From Pandoraea bronchicola (GTDB lineage Bacteria; Pseudomonadota; Gammaproteobacteria; Burkholderiales; Burkholderiaceae), in the NCBI RefSeq assembly GCF_902459805.1, contig NZ_CABPST010000002.1:558001-622000 (forward strand): 64,000 nt of DNA. Direction: 5' to 3'. The notes under the pieces are model-generated. The model saw only the letters and a program-made list of their open reading frames with translations, had not been told where the DNA came from and made no database searches. The first letter of the stretch is position 1; every line of letters begins with the position of its first letter. The translations under genes were made by a program, and so were the position numbers. Shown here one piece after another: positions 28,913 to 36,151 of the stretch.

Positions 28913-30406
28913 ATGATGCCGACGACTTTTCGCATTACCCCGACTTTAGCGCTCGCTTGCGCCATGCTGGCTTCGGCGGCGGCGTATGCCGGCCAGCCCA
29001 CCCCCATTGCACCAGCTGAACGCGTCCTGCTGATCAGCATCGACGGCATGCACGACCAGGATCTGGCGCGCTACGTAGCGTCGCATCCAGGGTCTGCACT
29101 GGCCTCCCTCGCCCGTCACGGCGTGACGTACCGAAATGCACTGACGCCCGTGCCGTCCGATTCGTTCCCGGGGATGGTCGCGCTCGTAAGCGGCGCCAGC
29201 CCCGCCACGTCCGGGGTGTACTACGACGACAGCTTCGACCGCAAGCTCTTACCGGCCGGCGAATTCTGCACGACGGCTCGCGGCCCCGGCGCCGAAGTCG
29301 TCTACGACGATTCGATCGATCGCGATCCGAGCCGCATCGACGGTGGCGGCGCCATCGAAGCCACCCGTTTGCCGCGCGACCCCGCTCGCCACTGTGCACC
29401 GGTCTATCCGCATGACTATATGCGTACGAACACCGTATTCGAAGTTGTGCGTGCCGCCGGTGGTCGCACCGCCTGGGCAGACAAACATCTCGCCTACGAC
29501 TTCGTGCACGGTCCGAGCGGACAAGGGGTCGACGATCTCTATACGCCGGAGATCGCCGCTGTCGGCGAGAAACTCGCCGCCTTCCCGGCCTACGACAACT
29601 TGAAGGTCGACGCGTTGCTCAAGCAGATCGAGGGCCGCGACAGCCGTGACAGCGGGTCGCCGGGCGTGCCGCGTCTGTTCGGCATGAATTTTCAGCAGTT
29701 GAGCGTGGCGCAGAAGTCAGGCGACGGCTATCGCGACGCGCACGCCATGCCGGGAGACGCCATCGGCCACGCACTTGACCAGATCGACGGCTCGCTGCAA
29801 CGCCTGCTCAGCGCGCTGGCCGCTCGTCATCTCGAGAATTCCACGCTTGTCGTGATTGCCGCCAAGCACGGTCAATCCCCCATCACACCAGGACAACTTC
29901 GTCGAATCGACGGCAAGCGCGTGCTCGACGTCATCGCGCAAAGCGCCCCGAATGCCCTGGCCAAAGCCACACTCGACGACGTCGGCTTGCTGTGGCTCAA
30001 AGCGCCTCGCGCGACGCAGACCATCGTCAAGGCGCTGCGAGCCAATGCAAAGGCGCTGGGCATCGAACATGTGTATGCAGGCAATGACATGCCGGAAGGC
30101 TGGAGGCGCGTCGGTCGGGACAGCCGTGTGCCGGATATCGCCATCGAGACGACGTACGGCGTCATTTACACGCACGGCACGAAGGTCGCCGAGCACGGCG
30201 GCTTTCATGCCGACGACCGCCACGTGGCGCTGCTGATCTCCCGTCCGGACATTGCAGCACAGGAGGTTGATGTTCCGGTCTCGACGCGTCAGGTCGCCCC
30301 GACGCTGCTTCAAGCGCTGGCGCTCAAGCCCGGCGCGCTCGACGCCGTGCGCCGCGAAGGCACCGCCCCGCTGCCCGGCATCGTTTTCCGCACATCTGCC
30401 GACTGA
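28913..30406 (+). CDS. Secreted alkaline phosphatase-superfamily enzyme (phosphodiesterase/nucleotide pyrophosphatase-like)
   Basis: A 497-residue exported enzyme of the alkaline phosphatase superfamily, closest in pattern to type I phosphodiesterases/nucleotide pyrophosphatases. The signal peptide ends near AAAYAG (about residue 24). Metal-binding patterns are LISIDGMHDQDL near the start, VIAAKHGQSP in the middle, and THGTKVAEHGGFHADDRH near the end. The nucleophile is probably a serine in PVPSDSFPGMVALVSG, where many relatives have threonine. ATG 28913 or 28916 is the only start with a signal peptide; longer readings lack one. It lies upstream of, and probably with, the TonB receptor. Confidence 0.85.
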   Translation: MMPTTFRITPTLALACAMLASAAAYAGQPTPIAPAERVLLISIDGMHDQDLARYVASHPGSALASLARHGVTYRNALTPVPSDSFPGMVALVSGASPATSGVYYDDSFDRKLLPAGEFCTTARGPGAEVVYDDSIDRDPSRIDGGGAIEATRLPRDPARHCAPVYPHDYMRTNTVFEVVRAAGGRTAWADKHLAYDFVHGPSGQGVDDLYTPEIAAVGEKLAAFPAYDNLKVDALLKQIEGRDSRDSGSPGVPRLFGMNFQQLSVAQKSGDGYRDAHAMPGDAIGHALDQIDGSLQRLLSALAARHLENSTLVVIAAKHGQSPITPGQLRRIDGKRVLDVIAQSAPNALAKATLDDVGLLWLKAPRATQTIVKALRANAKALGIEHVYAGNDMPEGWRRVGRDSRVPDIAIETTYGVIYTHGTKVAEHGGFHADDRHVALLISRPDIAAQEVDVPVSTRQVAPTLLQALALKPGALDAVRREGTAPLPGIVFRTSAD

Positions 30407-30430
30407 GGCGCCGTCGCGTCCCGACACCGG

Positions 30431-30470
30431 CTTATCACGACTCACCACGACTCAACACGACTTAACACGA
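30431..30470 (+). promoter_or_regulatory. Four 10-bp direct repeats upstream of the TonB receptor
   Basis: Four contiguous units read CTTATCACGA, CTCACCACGA, CTCAACACGA and CTTAACACGA (consensus CTYAHCACGA). The 10-bp period places all copies on one face of the helix, the usual layout of OmpR-family binding sites. They lie about 60-100 bp before the receptor start, in the 125-bp gap after the phosphodiesterase gene. The response regulator at 25610 is the natural candidate. Confidence 0.65.
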
Positions 30471-30482
30471 TGTATCAGGGCC

Positions 30483-30502
30483 GCCGGCCATCTTTGGCCG
30501 GC
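30483..30502. terminator. Hairpin in the leader of the TonB receptor gene
   Basis: GCCGGCCA and TGGCCGGC form a perfect 8-bp stem with a TCTT loop, 29 bp before the ATG. No T-run follows, so it is more likely an attenuator or translation-control hairpin than a full terminator. Confidence 0.4.
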
Positions 30503-30531
30503 ACAACTTCCAAAGAGAACGCACCCAAGCC

Positions 30532-32871
30532 ATGAAACTTCAGACGTTGCGTAACCCTCGTCACGCGCATCCTGCTCGTCCCGCCCGTCTTGCCTTCACC
30601 CGTAGCGCGCCGCATCTGACGCTCACCGCCATCGCGCTAGCGGTGCTGGCAAGCACAGCTCATGCCCAGAGCACCGCCTCAATCACCGACATTGGCGATG
30701 TCTCCGCCTCCGATGTCGGCGCGCCCGTCAACGTCACGGCCAGCAAGTCACGTAAGGCACCCACAGAGGCCGCCGCAAAAGCGCTCACGCAAGCGCCACT
30801 CGAAGCGACTTCGCCGCAAACGCAGATCAGTAGCGACTACATCGCCAATCAGATCAACCCGCAGGCCGACTACGGCACTATTCTGCGCATCGCGCCGAGC
30901 TACAGCAGCTCGTCGCCGAACGGCCTCGGCCTCTCGGAAGCGAAGAACCAGACACTGCGCGGTTTTCCGGACGGGCAGTTCAACGTAACGTATGACGGCA
31001 TTCCGTTTGGCGACACCAACGACTTCTCGCACCACACGACCTCGTATTTCCCGGCAGCGACCATCGGCGGCGTCACCATCGATCGCAGCCCGGGCAACGC
31101 CACGACACTCGGTTATGCAACCTTTGGCGGCTCGGTCAACCTGTTCTCGCCCACGCTCAGCCCGACACGCAAGATCGAGTACTCGCAAACCATCGGCTCG
31201 CACGCAACGTGGCAGGAGAACCTCGGCGTGACGACGGGCATCATGCCCGGCCTGCTCGACTCGAACATCTTCCTGAACGTCCAGCGCACCGACTCGAACG
31301 GCGCGTTGAGCAACAGCGGCTTACGCAACACGAACATCTTCCTCAAAGGCGTGACGCCGATCGGCAGCAGCACGCTCGTGACGTGGGTCTACGCGTACGA
31401 CAAGATTCACTTCAATAACCCGGGCGGCGCCACGCTCAACCAAGTGGCCCAGAACGGCTACAACTACGGCCTGAACGGCGACCCGAAGAGCCCGAACTAC
31501 TGGGGCTACAACTATCAGGACAAGAACACCGAGTTCGCCTACCTCGATGTCAAACACGACTTCGACAACGGGTGGAGCCTGAACAACAAGCTCTACACGT
31601 ACTACTACTACAACCTGAGCCACGAACTGAACGGCGACAACACGTCGTCGCCACTCTCGGCATTGAGTGCTGCCAAGCCCTTCTCTGCGGGACAATCGGG
31701 TTCCGACATTGCCGGCGCGCTGAAGCTCAACGAGTACCGAACGTACGGGGACACGCTGAGTGCGACGCACACCGGCACCTACGGCACATTCACGGGCGGC
31801 TTCTGGGTCGAGCACACGCGCAATCCGCGCAATCGCTTCGCGTACGACGCCACGACCGGCCAGTCGGTCAAACAGAACGCCACCTACGGCAACACCTACT
31901 ACGACATGGTCGATGAGGTGAACACCGCTCAGGCGTTCTCGCAGTACGCATGGAAAGCGACAGATGCACTGACCGTCACACCGGGCATCCGCTACCAACA
32001 CTTCGAGCGCTCGCTGTCGGCCAGCGTGTTGCAGAACAACCTGCCCGGGACGTCGGCCAGCAAGTCGTGGAACAGCGTGCTGCCAAGCCTGGACGTCAAC
32101 TATCGCTTCACGTCGCTGTGGTCGGGCTATGCACAGGTCTCGCGCGGCGCGCTCGGGCCGAACCTGAACACGTTGTACTCCGCCAATCCGGCGGGCAACA
32201 ACAACGTCAATCCGCAAACGTCGATGGCGTACCAGATCGGCACGGTATTCAAGGCGGATCGCTTTACGTTCAATGCGGATGCCTACCTGATCGAGTTCAG
32301 CAACTACATCACGAAGAATGGTTCGGGGGCGAACGCCACTTACTTCAACGCCGGTGGCGTGCGCTACACGGGCGTCGAAGCCGAAGGCAACGTGTTGCTC
32401 GGCAGCGGCTTCTCGTTCTACGCGAACGGATCGCTTAACAACGCCACGTACACGCAGGACGGCACGGGCTCGCAGATCTGGAAATCGGGTCAGCGAATTT
32501 CGTTTGTCCCGCAGTACACGGCGGCCATCGCGCTCAATTTCGATCAGGGGCCGTGGCACGCGGGCATCAACACCAAGTTCGTCGGCTCGATGTATCAAGG
32601 CAGCAACGGGGCGGCTGACGGCTCGATCTACAAGGTCGGCCCGTATAACGTCACAAGCATGATGATCGCGCGCGACTTTACCAACCTCAGCTCGGTACTC
32701 AAGAAGGTTCGCGTGTCGTTCGGGATCGACAACCTGTTTGACACGCACCGCATTACCGACAACCTCGGACCAGCCGCGACCGACACCAGCAAGGGGACCG
32801 ACGCGAACCAGTTCCTCTACTACTTCGTGCCGGGCCGCAGCGTCTACGTCAACCTGCGCGCCGAGATCTGA
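30532..32871 (+). CDS. TonB-dependent outer membrane receptor
   Basis: Outer-membrane beta-barrel importer of 779 residues powered by TonB. A long signal region ends about residue 45 (AVLASTAHAQ). A TonB-box-like GAPVNVTASK follows, then the plug domain (TLRGFPDGQFNVTYDGIPFG, IDRSPGNATTLGYATFGG) and a barrel rich in alternating Tyr/Asn strands. The C-terminal strand is GRSVYVNLRAEI. No STN signalling domain is seen. Its position between a phosphodiesterase-like enzyme and exbB-exbD-tonB suggests uptake of a phosphorylated or phosphate-derived compound. The substrate is not shown by sequence. Confidence 0.92.
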   Translation: MKLQTLRNPRHAHPARPARLAFTRSAPHLTLTAIALAVLASTAHAQSTASITDIGDVSASDVGAPVNVTASKSRKAPTEAAAKALTQAPLEATSPQTQISSDYIANQINPQADYGTILRIAPSYSSSSPNGLGLSEAKNQTLRGFPDGQFNVTYDGIPFGDTNDFSHHTTSYFPAATIGGVTIDRSPGNATTLGYATFGGSVNLFSPTLSPTRKIEYSQTIGSHATWQENLGVTTGIMPGLLDSNIFLNVQRTDSNGALSNSGLRNTNIFLKGVTPIGSSTLVTWVYAYDKIHFNNPGGATLNQVAQNGYNYGLNGDPKSPNYWGYNYQDKNTEFAYLDVKHDFDNGWSLNNKLYTYYYYNLSHELNGDNTSSPLSALSAAKPFSAGQSGSDIAGALKLNEYRTYGDTLSATHTGTYGTFTGGFWVEHTRNPRNRFAYDATTGQSVKQNATYGNTYYDMVDEVNTAQAFSQYAWKATDALTVTPGIRYQHFERSLSASVLQNNLPGTSASKSWNSVLPSLDVNYRFTSLWSGYAQVSRGALGPNLNTLYSANPAGNNNVNPQTSMAYQIGTVFKADRFTFNADAYLIEFSNYITKNGSGANATYFNAGGVRYTGVEAEGNVLLGSGFSFYANGSLNNATYTQDGTGSQIWKSGQRISFVPQYTAAIALNFDQGPWHAGINTKFVGSMYQGSNGAADGSIYKVGPYNVTSMMIARDFTNLSSVLKKVRVSFGIDNLFDTHRITDNLGPAATDTSKGTDANQFLYYFVPGRSVYVNLRAEI

Positions 32872-32886
32872 TCGGCGCCCCAATCA

Positions 32887-32910
32887 CCGGCCGCACGATC
32901 ATGCGGCCGG
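32887..32910. terminator. Strong hairpin between the TonB receptor and exbB
   Basis: CCGGCCGCA and TGCGGCCGG form a perfect 9-bp stem with a 6-nt loop, 15 bp after the receptor stop. Only a weak T-rich tract follows, so it may lower rather than stop transcription into exbB. Confidence 0.45.
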
Positions 32911-32938
32911 CGTTCATTTCTGCGGGAAGGAATTTTTC

Positions 32939-33610
32939 ATGAATCTGACTCAATTCAATCAACTGGCGATGTCCTCGGGCGGCACGCTCTATCTCATGGC
33001 GCTGCTGGCGTTCGTCGGCATCACCGTGATCGTGGATCGCGGTTTGCGCCTGCGCCGGACGTTCCGCCGCGGCGAGCGCATTGTCGCGGCCGTGAGCGCA
33101 TTGCCCGTCGTCGACGTGCACGACGCCGACGAATTGCGCGCGGCTGCCGCAGGCTTGCCGCACGGCCATCTGCTCGACACGTACGCGCACAATCTCAAAC
33201 GCTCGCACGATGGCGATATGGAATCCGCCATCGATGAAGCGATCTACCTGGAAGTGCCGGGTATCGATCGCGGACTGTGGGTGCTTGACACGGTCATCAC
33301 CGTGGCGCCGCTGCTGGGCCTGTTCGGCACGATCATCGGCATGTTCCACGCGTTCGACGTGCTCGGCGCTTCCGGCGGTGATCCCACGCGCGTGACCTCG
33401 GGGGTGGCAGAAGCGCTGATCGCGACCGCATGCGGTCTGGCCATCGCCATGAGCCATCTGTGGTTCTTCAACGGCATGCAGGACACCGTGCGTCAGACGG
33501 TCCATCAAATGGATACGCTCAAGCGTCTGCTGCTCAACCGGCATTACGTCGCAAAACAGGCCCAGGAGCCGACGGGCGTGGTACTGCGTCACGAACGTGC
33601 TTCCGCGTGA
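32939..33610 (+). CDS. exbB: ExbB-like proton channel subunit
   Basis: MotA/TolQ/ExbB family inner-membrane protein that, with ExbD, converts proton flow into TonB movement. It has 223 residues from ATG 32939, with GGAAGGAA 6 nt upstream. Three membrane helices are visible: about 17-35, 115-140 (VITVAPLLGLFGTIIGMFHAF) and 160-180 (GVAEALIATACGLAIAMSHL). The reading extends upstream through the receptor gene, but only this start has the ExbB N terminus. It is 9 bp before exbD. Confidence 0.94.
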   Translation: MNLTQFNQLAMSSGGTLYLMALLAFVGITVIVDRGLRLRRTFRRGERIVAAVSALPVVDVHDADELRAAAAGLPHGHLLDTYAHNLKRSHDGDMESAIDEAIYLEVPGIDRGLWVLDTVITVAPLLGLFGTIIGMFHAFDVLGASGGDPTRVTSGVAEALIATACGLAIAMSHLWFFNGMQDTVRQTVHQMDTLKRLLLNRHYVAKQAQEPTGVVLRHERASA

Positions 33611-33619
33611 GAGTCTGCG

Positions 33620-34012
33620 ATGCGATATTTCGAAACGAAAAAAACCCGCATCGAAGTCGTGCCGATGATCGACATCATGTTCTTCCTGTTGGTGTTCTTC
33701 ATCATGATCACGCTCAAAATGATGCCGTCGGTGGGCATGTCGGCCAAGCTGCCGGGAAGCTCGACCGCGCAAGACCTGCCACACCCCAAAGTGCTCGTTG
33801 CGTTGCACGCGGACGGTAGCGTCGAAGCCGATCACCAACCCGTCACGCTTGACGCCCTGACCGCCAGCCTCCGTGCGCACGACCCTGAACACACGGTGGT
33901 CACCATCGCCAGTGAAAAGGCCGCCAACGTCCAGCAGTTGACCCGTTTGATGGACGCCTGCCGAACGGCGGGTGTAACGCAGATCGGGATCGCGACGAAA
34001 GAGGCCTCATGA
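33620..34012 (+). CDS. exbD: ExbD-like biopolymer transport protein
   Basis: Partner of ExbB in the TonB motor. It has 130 residues. The single membrane helix (VVPMIDIMFFLLVFFIMIT) holds the essential aspartate in PMID. The periplasmic domain follows (PHPKVLVALHADGSV). It overlaps tonB by 4 bp (ATGA), showing coupling. Confidence 0.94.
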   Translation: MRYFETKKTRIEVVPMIDIMFFLLVFFIMITLKMMPSVGMSAKLPGSSTAQDLPHPKVLVALHADGSVEADHQPVTLDALTASLRAHDPEHTVVTIASEKAANVQQLTRLMDACRTAGVTQIGIATKEAS

Positions 34013-34758
34013 TGACGATCGACGTGGCCGACGCCCTCCCCTCGCGAAATGCAACGTTCCCGACGACGCCGCACTCCGGGCGCTGGCCTTGGCGGGCGAT
34101 GGCGGGAGCGTTAGCGGTGGAGGTGATCCTGTTGGGGTTGACGACAGGATGGCTCGCCAGTAGCACGCCAACGCCGAAAGCGGTTAGCGCCGACGCCCCG
34201 GTGATGTTATCGATGCTTGTGCCTGAACCGGAAGCGACGCCCACGCCGGCTGTCAAACCCGCCGAGCCTGCCAAGTTGCCTTCTCCGCCCCTCAAGCGCG
34301 AAGTCGTACCGAAACCGGACACGTCGCACGTCCGCAAGCCGGCACAGGTGCCCCGCGCGACGGCAACTGCCGAAGCGCCACCGATCGAGACGGTGAGCGG
34401 TGCGGACGCCCCACCAGCGCCGTCCGCAGCTCCCCCGACCTTGCCCCCCGCACCGCCAGTAGCCACCAGTTCCGGTCCCGACGAGCGGTTCGTTGCCAAG
34501 TTGCGCGCGGCCGTGCAGGCGGCTGTCGTCTATCCGGCGGCGTTACGGGGCATGGGGCTGGCGGCAAGCATAGATGTCGAGTTCGTCTATATGGATGGGA
34601 GAGTATCGAACGTACACGTCACTCGCCGTGGGCGTGTTGCTACGTTGGATGAAGCCGCCATTGCCGCAGTGCAACGGGCCGCGATGCCCCCTGCGCCTCC
34701 GAGTCTGGCAGGCACGCCACATGCATTCAAAGTGCGCGTGATATTTGACGAAATGTAA
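34009..34758 (+). CDS. tonB: TonB energy-transducing protein
   Basis: Spans the periplasm to energise the outer membrane receptor. It has 249 residues. An N-terminal anchor helix (about 28-52, MAGALAVEVILLGLTTGWLA) is followed by a long Pro/Ala/Lys-rich linker (about 70-150). The C-terminal TonB domain includes VYPAALRGMGLAASIDVEFVY and ends KVRVIFDEM. The dedicated receptor-ExbB-ExbD-TonB set implies that this receptor does not rely on a housekeeping TonB. Confidence 0.93.
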   Translation: MMTIDVADALPSRNATFPTTPHSGRWPWRAMAGALAVEVILLGLTTGWLASSTPTPKAVSADAPVMLSMLVPEPEATPTPAVKPAEPAKLPSPPLKREVVPKPDTSHVRKPAQVPRATATAEAPPIETVSGADAPPAPSAAPPTLPPAPPVATSSGPDERFVAKLRAAVQAAVVYPAALRGMGLAASIDVEFVYMDGRVSNVHVTRRGRVATLDEAAIAAVQRAAMPPAPPSLAGTPHAFKVRVIFDEM

Positions 34759-35175
34759 GACGTGGGGCGTGAGGTCCGATGGCGCACCTGGATTGCCAGC
34801 GAACAATCGTCAGCCACCGCCTCCGCCAGTGATTCTTGCTTACCCCGGTAGCCGCTACCGACTTTTGCGGGCGGTGCTCCGCAAATGCAGGAACTTGCGC
34901 CGGGGTGACGCGTCGCTTGGACAAGGCGATGACGAGGGCGCTTTGGTGCAATTCATGGCGGCTTTCGACTATGGATTCGACCACCCGCTCAATGTGTAAG
35001 TGTTGACTTGACCGCGAGTTCGGACTGCCCCAGCTTGCTGTTGAATGAACAAGCATCATAGGCAAGGATGATTTCCGTCTCGCTGAAGCCATGCTTCTCG
35101 CGATCCATCAGCTTAAGGCTTTTCTCAGACGAATTGCCACTGCAGACACGCCCAAGGTGCTGCCAGGCGACGCCC
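34759..35175. other. Gap after tonB with an att-like echo and no gene
   Basis: No gene is seen. It holds the 15-bp att-like sequence at 34815. At 34855-34885 it holds TACCGACTTTTGCGGGCGGTGCTCCGCAAA, which resembles the segment after tRNA-Ser (25332-25363). The remainder shows only short stop-interrupted frames. Confidence 0.5.
34815..34829 (+). repeat. Partial internal copy of the att-like repeat
   Basis: CACCGCCTCCGCCAG matches 15 bp of the tRNA-Ser end and flank. The next bases (TGATTCTTGCTT) resemble the tRNA flank (ATTTCTTCGCCTT) imperfectly. It divides the island into a 9.5-kb phosphorus/TonB part and a 24-kb catabolic part. Confidence 0.55.
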
Positions 35176-35988
35176 TCATGGCATCCGGTCAACGGGTATA
35201 GCCGTATCGATATCGTCGTGCCACCGCTCAATCGTCTTGGGCACCATCGTCTTCCACGCCGCGACATTGGTGTAATAGCGCATGCGCGTCCTGCCATTCG
35301 CATCGAAGGCGAGCAGGCCGATCCACAGTTCTTCACCTCGACTCATGACAATGGAGGCGTTGGTTGGTGCCAGTCCACGTACGAAGAAGCTACTCACCTT
35401 TGCGCCGAGATGGTCCAGGTCGGGACTCTCTCCCTCGCTCATGTTGATGGTGTCGACAAGCGCTTGATAGTCGCTCCGCAATAGCGCGTGTGCTGCGACG
35501 TTCTGGCGAGAGTTATCCAACACCTTAAGGGACAATAAATCCGCTTCCGGCTTGTCAGCGAGCCGCGAAGTGGTGATATACGTCCCGCTGTAGTCAACGC
35601 CCATGGCTTGCCCGCAAGCCATGGGATCACCATCCTGCGTGACTATGACGTGATCGCCCGAGCGCTTGAAGTTAAGGCCACACCCATTCGCCCGGTAGCT
35701 CGCGCCCTCTCCCTGGACAACAACATCCCCGTCATCCCCCCCGGCGTGCCCACCGTTGTAGCCGGCGATTTCAAAATGCAGACGCGGGAGCTGACCTGTG
35801 AAGGTCAGGGTCCCGCCCACGCCGGGGTAATTGCTATCCAGATGCCACGTCTGGGTCCAGCGATTGACTGCTGTATCGGGGTTACCGGCGAGTGCGGCTA
35901 AACGTTCGTTATAACGTGCGCTGAGGTACGCTATATCGGCGCCGCAGGTGTCGCGACGCTTTAGCCACTGCAGTTGGGACGCCACCAA
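35176..35988 (-). pseudogene. LprI-like domain protein, probably 5'-truncated
   Basis: An open frame of about 270 residues. Its beginning, QLQWLKRRDTCGADIAYLSARYNERLAAL, matches the end of the lysozyme-inhibitor LprI-like (DUF1311) N-terminal domain. The rest is a unique beta-rich region without recognised motifs (WHLDSNYPGVGGTLTFTG). Only TTG 35988 or GTG 35985 can start it, neither has a ribosome site, and the expected signal peptide and first cysteines are missing. Upstream, the same frame continues through an A8 run to a TAA without an ATG. It is either a degraded gene or one that lost its start. It is divergent from the 36152 gene. Confidence 0.5.
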
Positions 35989-36151
35989 GGATGAAGTGCT
36001 TGACGCGTTACGCGTCGCATCACGGCGTTTTTTTTCGTCAACGCATCCTCCAAATGGATGAATACGGCGGGCGCCGCGCGACGAGATAATCGCTTAGCGT
36101 AGACGTCCGCTGCCAAGCTGATCGTGCAGCGTACGCGACAGGAGAATATTA

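Noticed and set aside
30431-30470. Short CRISPR-like repeat array
   Set aside because: The units are contiguous 10-mers with no spacers and no cas genes are present; a regulator site fits better.
31321-32883. A 520-codon minus-strand frame opposite the TonB receptor
   Set aside because: It is Val/Arg-rich without motifs. The plus-strand receptor has a signal peptide, plug and barrel features.
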